In this document: positions 44,711-57,300 of the stretch, in pieces
Layout: each line of letters opens with the position of its first letter
Numbering within the stretch: the first letter of the stretch is position 1
Notes under the pieces: model-generated
Databases searched by the model: none
What the model saw: the letters and a program-made list of their open reading frames with translations, nothing else
What the model was told of the DNA's origin: nothing
NCBI RefSeq assembly: GCF_029931775.1
Contig: NC_079318.1
Location: 26,302,159-26,366,158 of the forward strand
Reading direction: 5' to 3'
Length of the DNA stretch: 64,000 nt
Source of the DNA: Euleptes europaea
Lineage: Eukaryota; Chordata; Lepidosauria; Squamata; Sphaerodactylidae
Made by a program: the position numbers and the translations under genes

Positions 44711-45238
44711 ATTTTAGCCAGTCCTCCTCTACGTCCACCTAAATTTTTGTATGGGTTCTGTCACTGAAGAAGCTCAATAAGTTTGGGTAATAAAACTTTT
44801 TTTTTATCATCTTGCTTTTTCATGATTACAGAATATTACATAACCCCTGTCCCCTTTTTGCCATCCCAATGTCCCGTTTTTGTCTCAAGGAAATATGGTC
44901 AGCCTATCTAATACCCATTTCACATGGCCTCAAAATGTCCCTGTAATTGGTCAAATTTCAAAATTTTATTGGGGGCTTGCAGTGCTCGAACCCCCAGCTG
45001 TAAGGGCTCACTGAGCTCACCAGAATCTATTCATAGCCTACATTTTTGGCAGCTGGATCCTCAAATCCTTCGTTGGTGCACGGCTTAATAGTTCTATAGC
45101 TCAGCCCTTAGGCTAGAGCCAATCAGAACCATAAAAAGACATCTGAATTCTCAATTCAGGCTGCATTCGTCTCGCTTGTGCATTTTAACACCAAAAGATC
45201 AGATTTTCACCTCTTTATCCCTCTGATGACCCCTCCCT

Positions 45239-46215
45239 ATTATTATTATTATTATTATTATTAATTAGTTAAATTTGTAGCCCACCCTCATTCCTGGTCA
45301 AAGCCGGGCTCAGGGTGGGTGTCATGATCCTAGGCCTCAAGTGCAGCCTACAGGCCCTAGGGAGGCCTATATTAAAGTAGTTACCAGGCCTACAACTCCC
45401 AGGTACCCTCTGGGCCTTGTGATTGGTGGAAGAGGATTTGGAGGGAAGGCTAGGGCCAATCAGGGGTAAGGGAGTGCTGCCTGGGGAGAAGGAATAAAAT
45501 GCCTTGCCTGAAAAGGGAGCAGGGCTGGGGACAGGCTGCTGCAGACGGAGGGATCCCTCATCCAGGAAGGGGTGAGTTAGCCTGAGGCCTAGTAAAGGTA
45601 GATGTGTTGGGGTTTTAATTTGTTTGATTGCCTGCCTTTACTGGTTTTGTCATCCTATTGTGGCTTGAGTTATCATTATTATTAGACCTTTTTAATAAAC
45701 TGTTTATTACTCTGCCCTGGCTCCTCATGCCTCATTTGGTCACCTAGAAAGTATACCCTGTTGGGAGAAGAAGCAGGCAGGGTGCTCTGGGCCTTCTTGA
45801 GTTAGGCTCACACCAGAGTGGTGGCAGCTACTGAAGATCCCCATTCCTCTCTCTTACCTGACAGCAGGTAACAACAATCATAATAAAATCATATATATCT
45901 AAAATTCATAAGTAATCAATAAAATTCATAAAACCATTCAATACAATTAACAAGATGGTATTCATATAATTACAGGGCCATTGGAGGCCTGGCCAAGCAG
46001 CCAAATCCTCATATTAGAAGCCCCGAGGGAGAGGAGAGGGAGGCCAGTAACGATGACAACCTGTGGTTGTCCTCAATTGTAGGCCTGGTGGAATAGCTCT
46101 GTTTTACAGGCCGTGCAGAACTTCTGAAGGTCCCATAGGGCCCTGATGTTACTTGGAAGAACATTCCATCAGGCTGGGGCCAGGGCCTTGTTGGGTGTTG
46201 CCCTATTGTTGCTGG
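45239..46215 (-). mobile_element. L2-like LINE 3' part, interrupted by an LTR fossil
   Basis: Starts with a (TTA)n tail at 45,239-45,263, then TTTGTAGCCCACCCTCATTC, GCCGGGCTCAGGGTGGG. After the LTR insertion it continues AACAACAATCATAATAAAAT and at 46,080-46,200 GGCCTGGTGGAATAGCTCTG, AACATTCCATCAGGCTGGGG, the antisense L2 3' coding region. Confidence 0.65.
45320..45863 (+). mobile_element. solo LTR fossil inserted in L2
   Basis: Ends TGTCA and TGACA are inverted; a TATA-type box and AATAAA lie in LTR order. About 544 bp. The 5-bp flanks GTGGG and GCAGG differ as expected from CpG decay of one GCGGG target. No internal region remains, so this is a solo LTR younger than the L2 copy it sits in. 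Confidence 0.6.
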
Positions 46216-46239
46216 TTCCGAAGGGGCCCCCATAACAGT

Positions 46240-48216
46240 TCAAGCTTCGGGGCCCCAAAAATGTAGATCTGCTACTGGGGGGGGGTTATGAGGGTGAAAT
46301 GAGGGAGGAAGAGCAACGCACGTCACTCTGAACTTCTTGGGAAAGGGTGGAATAAAAATTATGTGTTGGGGGGTGGGTATCACACCAAACTTTATATTTA
46401 TTAGGCAATGCATAAACTGCATCTTATTTGAAAAAAATTCTAAATTCCTGTAAGTATTGCAGATTTTATATAATACTGAAATATAATGTGTAAAGCATGA
46501 AGTGGTTATCTGTGGCTTTAGCAACTATGAATACTTTTCAGATATAGGATATTTATTAATAATACAATTATTTTATATGTTCGTTCAAGCATGACTTAAT
46601 CTGTTCTACCAGAATAAACTGTAACATCTCCTGAAACTGGAAGCTGCTCATTTAGGAAGGTAAAAACAGGCCTTGTTGGTCAACAGTCCTCCTAGCCCAA
46701 ATAATAGAATGGACACCAAAATGGTAATGACAACGAATAATTGAACTACAATATGCAGAAAACCTAACCAGTACAAAATCTGGGTAGGCCATGCTGCTAT
46801 ATAGGCAGTTGCAAGATTGCTGTGCCGTTTCTGCTGTTACCTACATCCTTCTGACAGCTATTTTAAGTGGTCGTCATTATGCAATGTAGTCAGCTTGTGA
46901 GCTGTCAGCTGTTCTTTGACATCTGTTTCCTTAGCAATGTCTAACTTTTCATAATTACACTTTAGCCATTGGTGCCTATTCCCCAAATGTTTTAACCAGA
47001 GAGATCTAATATGTTCTCCAAACAGGGAACATCTGAAAACTAGGAGTGTGTTCCCCCAACTGGTTTGGGACAGTGAAAAATTGATATCCTTGGTATATCA
47101 TTTGTTCTCAGACCTCAAATTGGGAACTCATATTGTTTGTACATTGTGGGAATAAGAACTACATATTGACAAGCAGGGGACCTGTAGCATCTCAGGGCCC
47201 CCACCCATTATTTCCTCTTTCCCTGTTCTCTAGCCTTGGCACATGCTTCAGTTTTTGTCTATCCCCCCCCCCCACCAATTCGTTTCTCTTGGTGCATGTT
47301 GCCAAACCAACTTGACAATTTTAATCCTTCATCTCCAGTTTGTGGTGTCTTTGTGGACCCACACAGTCTTTTGTGGGGTTGGCTAAATACTTCCCACCAA
47401 GCCACTACTGACCAGTCATCTCAAGTTCTGTTAAGGATTTTTTAAGGATGTCTGAGCTGAAAATTACAACCCATCCATCTTGTCTCTTGGACGGTTTTGG
47501 CCAAAATGGCATTTTGGATTCCCAGTACATCCTGTTTCCTGGCTCATCCATCACTCAAAAACTGACGATCTTTCCCTCTCTGGAGTGACTTGAGAATTCC
47601 TTGAATTACCCCTCATCTCACAAACAAGGTTGTGTGTTAGTTCAAGGCATATTTCCATCTGTTCCTTCAAAACAGTGACCAGATATTTTTCAAAATACAT
47701 GATATGGTTTAGAGGGCTAATTAAAACCCACTCTACTGTAAGAGTAAACTGCTTAACTTTCTAAGTGTATTCATTATTTTAAATACATCCCTTTTGGCTG
47801 AATGCATCATGTGTTTGGGGGAAATGCTGATTTTCTATTTAATTAAAAAACATATTGGATAATTTACCCTTTCAGTATTTATTCCTTGTTTGCTTTCCTT
47901 TGTTCTAAGTAATTGACTACTTCTGGGTGAAAAGTATTGAGAAAGCAAATTGTTTGAGGGTGAGGCTTATATAGTTTACCCACAGAATACTGCCTTCAGT
48001 TCTAAATATTAATGTTTGGCACAATTCCTTGTACTTTGAGTACTAGAGTAACAACAAATTTAAGCATGCAGTGTGTGTTGTATGTCTTTTAAAATACCAA
48101 AGTATAATGGAATTTCCTGCTTATCAGTTTGTTCAGGGTATTTAAGAAGCTTGGTTTTGTCTATAACTCTCACACATTTTCATAGTAATGTAAAACTGTT
48201 GCTTTTTACTCCTTAG
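46240..48216. other. TBCE intron 1, right part, nothing recognised
   Basis: Intron up to the exon 2 acceptor. A/T-rich, a C-run at about 47,264. No further exon or repeat is recognised. Confidence 0.45.
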
Positions 48217-48351
48217 GTCCTTGAAGTGCTTTGAACTCCTGTTTTCTCACAATGACCGGCAGCATTCCTCCTGATGCAGTGGGTCGGAGAATCCTCTGTA
48301 ATGGAGAATATGGAACAGTTCTCTATGTTGGCAATGTTCCTCCTACAGCAG
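48217..48351 (+). CDS. TBCE: TBCE exon 2 (start codon, residues 1-34)
   Basis: Acceptor TTTTTACTCCTTAG ends at 48,216. The ATG at 48,252 opens [20 protein letters not shown] and [13 protein letters not shown], then donor CAG/GTACAA in phase 1. It aligns with human [20 protein letters not shown] by the VGRR and NGE residues and starts the CAP-Gly beta-strands. Confidence 0.93.
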
Positions 48352-51300
48352 GTACAAAAAGGCATTCTTTTTCATTGCATACCATTGGTGGCTAGAGGTG
48401 GAAGTGATAGCTTAAGCTTAAGCTGTGAACTTGAACCTCTCTTTCTAGCCGTCTCCCTTGTCAAGGTTTTGCTGTCAAAGGGTCAGTTCTCACTTTACAT
48501 TTTGGACTTGGGTATGGATACTGACCGCAAAAGTGAGCTTCAAAGAGGCTGTCTGCATTCTGATGCACTTTTGAAAAGTAGCTCTGAATGTATGGCTTTT
48601 CTTCTTGGTAGAGATATATTTTCAGTGGTCCACATGAATAATCTCTAAAGCAGACAAAGCTATGCTGCATCTCATCAGTAGATAGTTAACTTCTTGGTGG
48701 GGGGAGATAGGTATCATCTTTGAGAATCTAGTATATGAATTAAGACAAGCAGTTGCTCCCACATCTTAGTAGAAGTACATTGAGAAGGAAAACTTAAAAT
48801 AGTTGTTGAAGTCTGGCTTATTATGAGTGAGCTGATTAATTTCTGTTTTTGCAATTGTTCAGCCCTTGGTTTGCATAGGAAGCTATTGTGGTGGTCTTTG
48901 TTTCAAGCTGCTTTATTTTTTTTAATTATTATTATTTTGCCATCAAGTCACAGCTGATTTATGGAGACCCCCCTAGGGTTTTAAATGCAAGAGATGTTCT
49001 GAGGTGGTTTGCCTGCATCTGTGTCGCTGCCCTGGACTTCCTTGGTGGTTTCCCATCCAAATACTAACTAGGGTCAACCCTGCTTAGCTTCTGAGATCTG
49101 ATGAAATCAGGCTAGCCTGCGCTGTCCAGCTCAGGGAAAACTGCTTATGCATTTTGTAAAATCCTATTTCCCTGCTAATTGTGGGATAACACTCCATCTC
49201 CGGACCTAGAAACTAGAGACTTAAATTTCACACCCTACAAACTTCTTTTGTTTTTTGTTTTTCCCTCTAGACTTTCATTTTTATAATTGAGGCCTTTGGG
49301 ACCACATAGTGCTCAATGAGGGCAATGCTTGGACTCAGGGGTGCCACCCAGCATTCACTTGGCCTATAATGAGGGGATTATAGGCTTGAAGGAACCACAC
49401 AGTAGGCTTGATGAAAACAACTAGGAAAGAGGTTTATTTCAGTGGTGTGTGTAGCTCGGGTGTTTCTTTGTCTTCCTTTTTTCTTAGTCTTCTCAGTATT
49501 ACAGTAACAAAGTTACCTGAGAGCTAGAGCCTGAGAAAGTGTAACAGTTACAAAGCAAGTTTTTTTCTCTGACTGATTCAGATTTATCAGATGGATCAGA
49601 AAGGCTTCTGACTTTTTTGACAGGAGCAGCATCCAAACCCTATCTTCAAAATGTTTGAAGCCCCTAATGGACTCCCTGCCTAACCAGCTGATCTCCTTTC
49701 TTTCACCAATATCTAACAACCCTCAACGGTCAGATGGCCAGCAGTTAAACTACAAAACTACTCCTTTTTCTTTTTCTTTTCAGCATTCCTATCAATCATT
49801 TGAAATTGATTGGCCAAGGCTTCTGGAGGGCGGGATTTGAAACTGACCATCACAAATAGTGCTTTACATTTATATAAACAAACATTTGAGAACAGGATTA
49901 CTGCTGAAATTGCTTTAGCTTTTAGTTATATGCTGTAGGACATCTTGTTATTTTTTTATTTCTGATGGGTTGTCATATCTTGAATTTGGATAAATATCCC
50001 TTCCTCAGTATGCTCGGGGCTCAGAGATTTCTGCCCATTAGGGCCTCTGAGTCAGCAGCTGCAAATAAACTGTTTTCTTGAAATATCGATCTCAGGTCTC
50101 TCTAGGTTCATGGGGGGAGAGAGACCTGAGATCGATATTTAAAGAAAACAGTTTATTTGCAGCTGCTGACTCAGAGGCCCTAATGGGCAGAAATCTCTGA
50201 GCCCCGATCATACTGAGGAAGGGATATTTATCCAAATTCAAGATATGACAGCCCATCAACATTCAGGGTAGCGTTGATAACACTCCAGACATAGAGGCGG
50301 CGCAGTACAGTTCAGTTCTATCCAGTTCTTGTTATGGTTTACTGTAACCCTCCGTGACTCTTGCCCCAGTTACTAGCTCACAGACACACAGGGAGATTCT
50401 GCCCAGCAACAAGCTATTTCCTGGCTGTCCTAATACATTTCAATACATTTGCAGAAAGGGAAAGAAATTATTACAAATTGCTAAATCAGTGGATCTTCCA
50501 TAGTCAGGGGAAGTCTACCTGCTGTCACATTTCCAAGTAGAAAACATGGTCAGCGGTGTTTGTGTATGTGTTAAGTGCCGTCAAGTCGCTTCCGATTCAT
50601 GGTGACCCTATGAATCAATGTCTTTCAAAATGTCAGCCTTGCTCAGATCTTGCAAATTGAGGGCTGTGGCTTCCTTTATTGAGTCCATCCATCTCTTGTT
50701 GGGTCTTCGTCTTTTCCTGCTGCCCTCAACTTTTCCTAGCATGACTGTCTTTTTCAGTGACTCTTGTCTTCTCATAATGTGACCAAAATACGATAGCTTC
50801 AGTTTAGTCAGCAGTAGGGATAAATAAATGTCATTGTAGATGGATTCTTTGTTTTCTTCAGTACCATTTTACATTCAGTCTTGGAATTACAACATATTGG
50901 TGCCCACTTGAAAGCACAAACTTGTTGGGTCTGAATCCCTTGGAGAGCAGCAGGTGCCTGATGAAGCAGAAATTGCAAGCGAAAGTAATCTGTATACTAA
51001 TCTTCAACAGCCAATTCTAGTGCTGAATCTGCAGCTGTAGTGCTTACTCTGGGCTGAGATAGTTTACTCAGTGCTTGACAAATGTTCAAACCCGAGAGAT
51101 CTGCAGTAGGGGGATTTTTCTTCCATGATGTGTGGGGAGGCACTAAAATGTGCATTTGCCAATGTCACATTTAATTTAGGAACCTGCCCAGCAACTTTGA
51201 CCATTAAAAAAAAGTTGGAGCAAGAAAGGGTAAGGTAAATTTTGACCACTGAAGAAACAGAGAGGCTACTTTAACTCAACAAACTTCCTATTTAAGTTTG

Positions 51301-54300
51301 GATTCAGTTAAATTTATTCAGGGTTGCAGGGTAGGTTTTGGGGAGATTTAAATAAGGTCTGTTTGTTGTTAGTTTCTTTACATAATCCTGCTGAGACTGT
51401 TAAAGGATGAATAGGAATTGGTCACAAAGATCTAGAAACCCATCAAGCATGTACCTTTCAGGCAGCTTTCTATGTCCCCATACGTGCCCTTCCAATCACT
51501 GGAAAGTAGATGCAGAAGATCAACCAGATTTAAGAGCTGAGCATTCAGTTGTGTAATATGTGTGAGACTAAAATCAAGAGGCATGTGTGACTGAAGTAGT
51601 AGTGTTGGAGTTGTGTACATGTGAGACATGGGGTGTAGCTCCATGTGTGAAGTGCCAAGTATATATGATATTGCGGTGCACCACTGGATGGAAGGGTATA
51701 GGAACTGAAGAGTGAAAAACAGTGAGTACCTTTGGCTCTGAACACAGTGGACTGGGAGCTCAGTATCTGAGCTTTGGGTGGCCGTTGTAAAGACCTCTTT
51801 ATAAAGGGAGTTTGGGATGCGTTGGGATTATTGGGAGAATTATAGATCAGGCTTAAGAGAAATATTAGTGTTTTAATGTGAAGAGGTAAATACCTGGGGT
51901 GGGGGGAATGGGGGAGGTCCCCCGGGTGGGATAAAAACAGGTTTGTTCTGAATTTTCCCAATAGCAAAAATTGGGAAATTTCTGAAAAAATTATTTTGGT
52001 GTGACTATCCTGCTTTTAAAGACATTTTTAAATTTAAGACACCATAAGCATTAGATAATCCTTCTCATGCCATACTGGAGACACATATAACATGTTTTCA
52101 AAGTTATATATGTTGTTAAAATGCAAATAACTTTGGTAACACTTTATTTACAACATTTGTGTGCCACCTTTCTACCTAATTCAAGGTCCCCAAGGCAGCA
52201 AACATTGCAAGAAAGCATTAAAAAGCACTTAAAATACAAATATATTAAAAGAGTTGATATGTTGAAATCAGTGCTTTCGGTAGTAAAACACTTAACTAGA
52301 AAGCTAAATATGTTGGTAGTCCTATTGTGACTATATGAGAGTGTTCCTGTCCGAATAGTACACTTGGTTTTTTTTAACCACAGAACATGTTGTCTAATTT
52401 CAACTTCTGTTTTTTTCTACCTTGCAAATGCCAAAAATTAAGATGTAGGTGCTAAAGTAGCCTAGGGGCCAGTAGCTTGGAGCAGTTTCCCAAGTATTGG
52501 ATATAGTCATAATTTTGGAAATCTTGTGGAAAGCTAAGGCATTTATACTTCTAAATTCCATACATATGCCAAATAGTACAATTTCATATGCTAAGTTACA
52601 TATTATTCATTTCATATTGTTCAAGCAGTAAAATAAATTTAGGTTTGATAGGGAAGTACTGCCTATATTTCAGTTTTTCTCCCAAATTTTATTTTGATTG
52701 TGAAAAATGTTTTCAGTCTTTAAATTTTACATCTCTGTACTTCATGGATAAAATGTGGGCAGGAAACGAGAAAGAAAGAGATGAAGGAGGTTCATGTTTT
52801 TCTAGATTTTTCTTCTGAAGTTTAAAGTCGAGAAGTTTGCCTCAGCTGAAGCAGAGCATGTACCCAAGCCAGAGCCACTATTTTCAGGAAGGGAGTGTGA
52901 AGAACTGAGTCAGACAGAGGTGATGAGAGATTATGTTTTAGACCGCTTGAGGAAATTAAAAACTAAGAAGTCTCTGAATCCTGATAGCGTACACCCAAGT
53001 GCTCTTAGAGGAACTCAGATGTAAGATTGTTGGTCCGCTAACCAGTATATGTAACTTGTCACTAAAAGCAGCCACTGTATTAAAAGACTGGAGAGTACCA
53101 AATGTTACACCAATTTTAAAAAAGGGGTTCAAAGGGGAACCAGGAAATTACAGGCCAGTTAGCCTGGTGTCAGTCCCAGGCAAATTAGTAGAAACTGTAA
53201 TCAAAGATAGAATTATTAGGCACATAGTGGAAGAAAGCCTGCTGAGGGAAAATCAGCATGGCTTCTGCAAAGGGAAGTCCTGCCTCAGTTTGAGAGCATA
53301 AACATGTAGATAATGGTGACATGCTAGACAAGGGTGGGTCCTTCTGTGGATTAAAAATTGGTCAAACGATAGTAAGCAGAGAGTAGGAATAAATAGACAG
53401 TTCTTTCAGTGTAAGGGAATAACCAGTGGGGTCTCATAAGGATCAGTATTAAGGTAGTGTTGTTTAAGCTGCCCAGAAATTAATTGGAACTGGGGGTGAA
53501 CGCTATAGTGGCCAAGTTTGCAGATGATACAATATTATTCAGGAGGGTGAAAACCAAGGCCAACTATGAATAGCTCCAGGAGGATCTGCACAAATTTGTT
53601 AATTGGCAACAATGTGGCAAATGAAGTTTAGTATTGATAAATGTAAGGGTATGCACATTGGAACAAAAAATCCCAACTTCAAGTATAGGCTGATGGGGTC
53701 TGAACTTGTTGAGACTGAGAGGGAAAGAGACCTTGGGGTTGTAGTAGATAGCTCAATGAAAGTGTCAGCCCAGTGTGTCATCGCATTGAAAAAGTCAAAC
53801 TCTATGTTAGGGATTATTAGGAAAAAGATTGAAAACAGAACGACTGATATTATAATGCTCCTGAATAAATCTATGGTGCAGCCTCATTTGGAATACTTTG
53901 TGCAGTTCTGGTCACCATATTTCAACAGGACACCACAATGCTGGGAAAAGTACAAAAGAGGGCAACCAAGATGATTGAGGTGTTGGTGAACCTTCCCTAT
54001 GAGGAAAGGCTGAAGAATCTGGGACTTCTCAGTTTAGAAAAGAGACAACTAAGGGGAAATATGATGGAGGTCTGTTAACCTATGTACAGGGTAGAGAGAG
54101 TTGACAGAAAACTTTTTCTCACTCTTCCCAAATACTAGAACTTGGGAGCATCCAATGACGTTGATGGGCAGTAGATTCAGGACAGACAAAAGGAAATACT
54201 TCTTAATGCGATGAGTGACTAAAATGTGGAATTCACTGCCAGTGAATGTAGTCGTGGCCACAGGCATAGACAGCTTTAAAAGGGGATTAGACAGATTCAT

Positions 54301-57300
54301 GGAGGGATAGATCTATCTGCAGCTACTAGATACGGTGACTAAAGGAACCTCCACATTCAGAGGCAGTCAACCTCTGAATAGCAGTGCCAGGAGGCAACAT
54401 CAGGGGAAGGCCTCAGGCTCTGTGCCCTGTTGTTGGACTTTCAGAGTAACTGTTTGGCCGCTGTGTAAGTCAGGATCCTGGACTAAATGGTCTGATCCAG
54501 CAGGGCACTACTTATATTCTTTTTATGCTTGAAGTATCAAAGTTCTGCAAACTCTGATTAGACAGTTTGAAGCTAGAAATTAATATTGAGTCACTGGCCT
54601 CAGATTGTCCACCGCTTATGATGCCAGGTCTTTTAGGCCACAATATACAAAGCACTTTTTGCTGATGTCAATGGCTTCTTCACTTATGCAAGTGATCTAT
54701 GAATTGCTTCATTTAAACAACTAAAATAGTTTCTTCTTTAAATATTTGGTTATAGTTATTTTTTAAATACATTTCTCCATTTAGTGGTTAACTTGCAAAC
54801 TGGGTATGTTTGAGAATTGTTCCTTTTGTTTATTCTAACTTTGGTCAGAAACTTTGATATCCTACAGCAGCATTTCAGTTGTTGTTTTTAAAAAACTTCC
54901 AACAATCATTCACAAAATAAGTTGGTATTTGTCTCACCAAACAAAAGTTTAAAAATCTCATTAAAACTCAAACAAATACTTGAACCACGCATGAAGATAA
55001 CAACTCCAGATGCTGCAGGGTGCATGCCCAGCTCCTCTACATTGTGCAGTATTGAGAGTAACTCGGTGCGCTGGAGATGTGTTTGGAAGAACTACTTATA
55101 TGATTTATGTTTAATACAGATGGTTATGAAGACTTCCCGCTTCATTCTTCTCAGCCATCCCCTTCATTGCATACATCAGTCAACACTACAATTGCATGGC
55201 TTGAAATTAATTGCAGGCTTTAGTTGAGGTTGGGGAGGGGCTGTGGCTCAGTTAGTAGAGTATCTGCTTGGCATGCAGGAGGTCCCAGGTTCAATCCCCG
55301 GCATCTCCAGTTAAAGGGACTAGGCAAGTAGGTGATATGAAAAACCTCTGCCTGAGACCCTGGAGAGCCGCTGCCAGTCTAAGTAGACAATACTGACTTT
55401 GATGGACCGATGGTCTGATTCAGTATAAGGCAGCTTCATGTGTTCAAGACATCTCATGAAAGTTGTAACTTTTCGTATAGTGTTCGTATAGAGTTCAAAA
55501 TCTGTGAAACAGTAAACCTTTTACTCCGAATCTTGTATTCCTAAGTCAATTTTTATACTTCTAATAGGAATTTGGCTTGGCATAGAATGGGACAACCATC
55601 AAAGAGGAAAACATAATGGTACCCATGAAGGAGTACAGTATTTCAAATGCAGGTGAGTTAATATTGAAACATTTAGTATCATTTGAGCATATTAATGAAA
55701 GGAGTGGGCATAGGGAGAGAAAGATGAATGGTTTAGCACAATTTTTATTGGATTATGTCTTGTACTGCATGCAAAGTTTCTAAATTTAATTATGAACAAA
55801 CTAAATTTTAATTTGCCTTTCTGCCCATTGTATTTAGGGCTTTTTTATAGCAAACTCAGAATTTCAGACATTTTATTGTTTAATATTGACATTGTTGCAG
55901 CCCTCCTCTGAAACTCTCTGAGGTTTTTGCTTGAGTACCCTAAACTGTAGTGTTGAGGATCAGTGATGTTTGTTTAAGCGTAATCACACATGTGTGTCCG
56001 ATTCCTCCCCTGGAAAATATATTTGATGCTCTCACTTGAACATGAAGCATGCAGTTGATCTCAGTCATCATATTGTCACAGAAATAATAACTCTCCCAAC
56101 AGAAAATATTATAAAATGCTGAAGTGCTTGAAGAAGAGAGGAAAGACTTCTAGCTGCAGCCTTTGACATAATGTCAAGGGCTTTGTCATTTTCATGATGT
56201 TCACAGTGCTGATTATTGGGTAGGTTTGGAAAACAAGGTTCCTTGATTCTTGCCGATAAACCACTTACCCTGTTAGGCGAATGGTTGATCCAAATGTTCA
56301 CTTTCTCATTGTCCCTGAACAGTTCTGTGCTGTAACAATGCTGCGCATTTCTGGAAAAGAGAGCGGAGACTCCTCCCATCCTGTGGAATCTGATAGAATG
56401 ACAGCTAACTTCCCCTTTGCCTCCTCCCCACCATGAAGGTGGCACATACTTGCTCCCATACTACTGAGAAACAACAGGATAAGACCCCTTGCTTCTTTGA
56501 AGTAGATCATCAGGTGCTTAGTTCAAATCCTGAAGAGGAAGACCACGCTGCTGATGTATATTGGAATTATGGCTCCTGGATGGGGAAAGCTGGGTTGTTT
56601 TTTTACTGTTTGTTGTTGTTTTGTAGCAAGTCATCGCAAGTAATTTCTGGAGAAGGGAAACATTCATTTTCTAAATAAATAAGTACTTGCCCTCTATAGT
56701 CTCACCAACCCATTCTGTTTTCTCTTGAAAGTCCACTCCATTTTACAGTTTTTGTGGTCGTCCATTTGTTCTGATTTCCTGAAACGTATTATGTGGTCAC
56801 AATATTAGTTATTTTTAACTAGGGCAGATGTTTAGAAAGTCTCTTGCTTTTAAAATGGTTTAGAAGGGAAACTAAATTGCGAATATTGCCCAGTTTGATT
56901 AAGTATCTTGTAAAAAGTATTACTTGTACATTAGTAGTAAGATGCTCGCTCATTGGTAAGATGCTCGCTCATTGGTAGGAGTGTGTATAGAAACATTGGC
57001 TCTGTTCCCATGTTACAGTGCGTGCACATACAATCTGTGTACAGGGTACACTTGATTGTTCTCTATACATGCATGCATTTAAAGCTGAATGTGTGGTTTA
57101 AACCTGGCCACATTTATTGATCCCTAGTTTCATTTGTAAAATGAACAGTCATTGGTTTTTTCTTACATATACACATGTATGTGCAGGCGGTATATGTGTA
57201 CACATGTGAATAGAGCTAGTATTTCAGCAGCCTCTGTGGGGGACAGTATCATGAAATGACCTCAGTTCTATAGTTACTCCCAGGTATTGAGCGAGTATCC

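Noticed and set aside
4453-49136. 5S rRNA genes
   Set aside because: Only the middle of 5S is present, fused to a SINE tail, in five diverged copies.
49290-49860. Another LTR on the minus strand (AATAAA at about 49,430, TGTGATGGTC end)
   Set aside because: No convincing second end, primer-binding site or flanking duplication; left unassigned.
52999-53974. Reverse-transcriptase-like protein at 53.0-54.0 kb as a host gene
   Set aside because: It is a CR1-clade LINE with multiple stops and the CR1 3' end.
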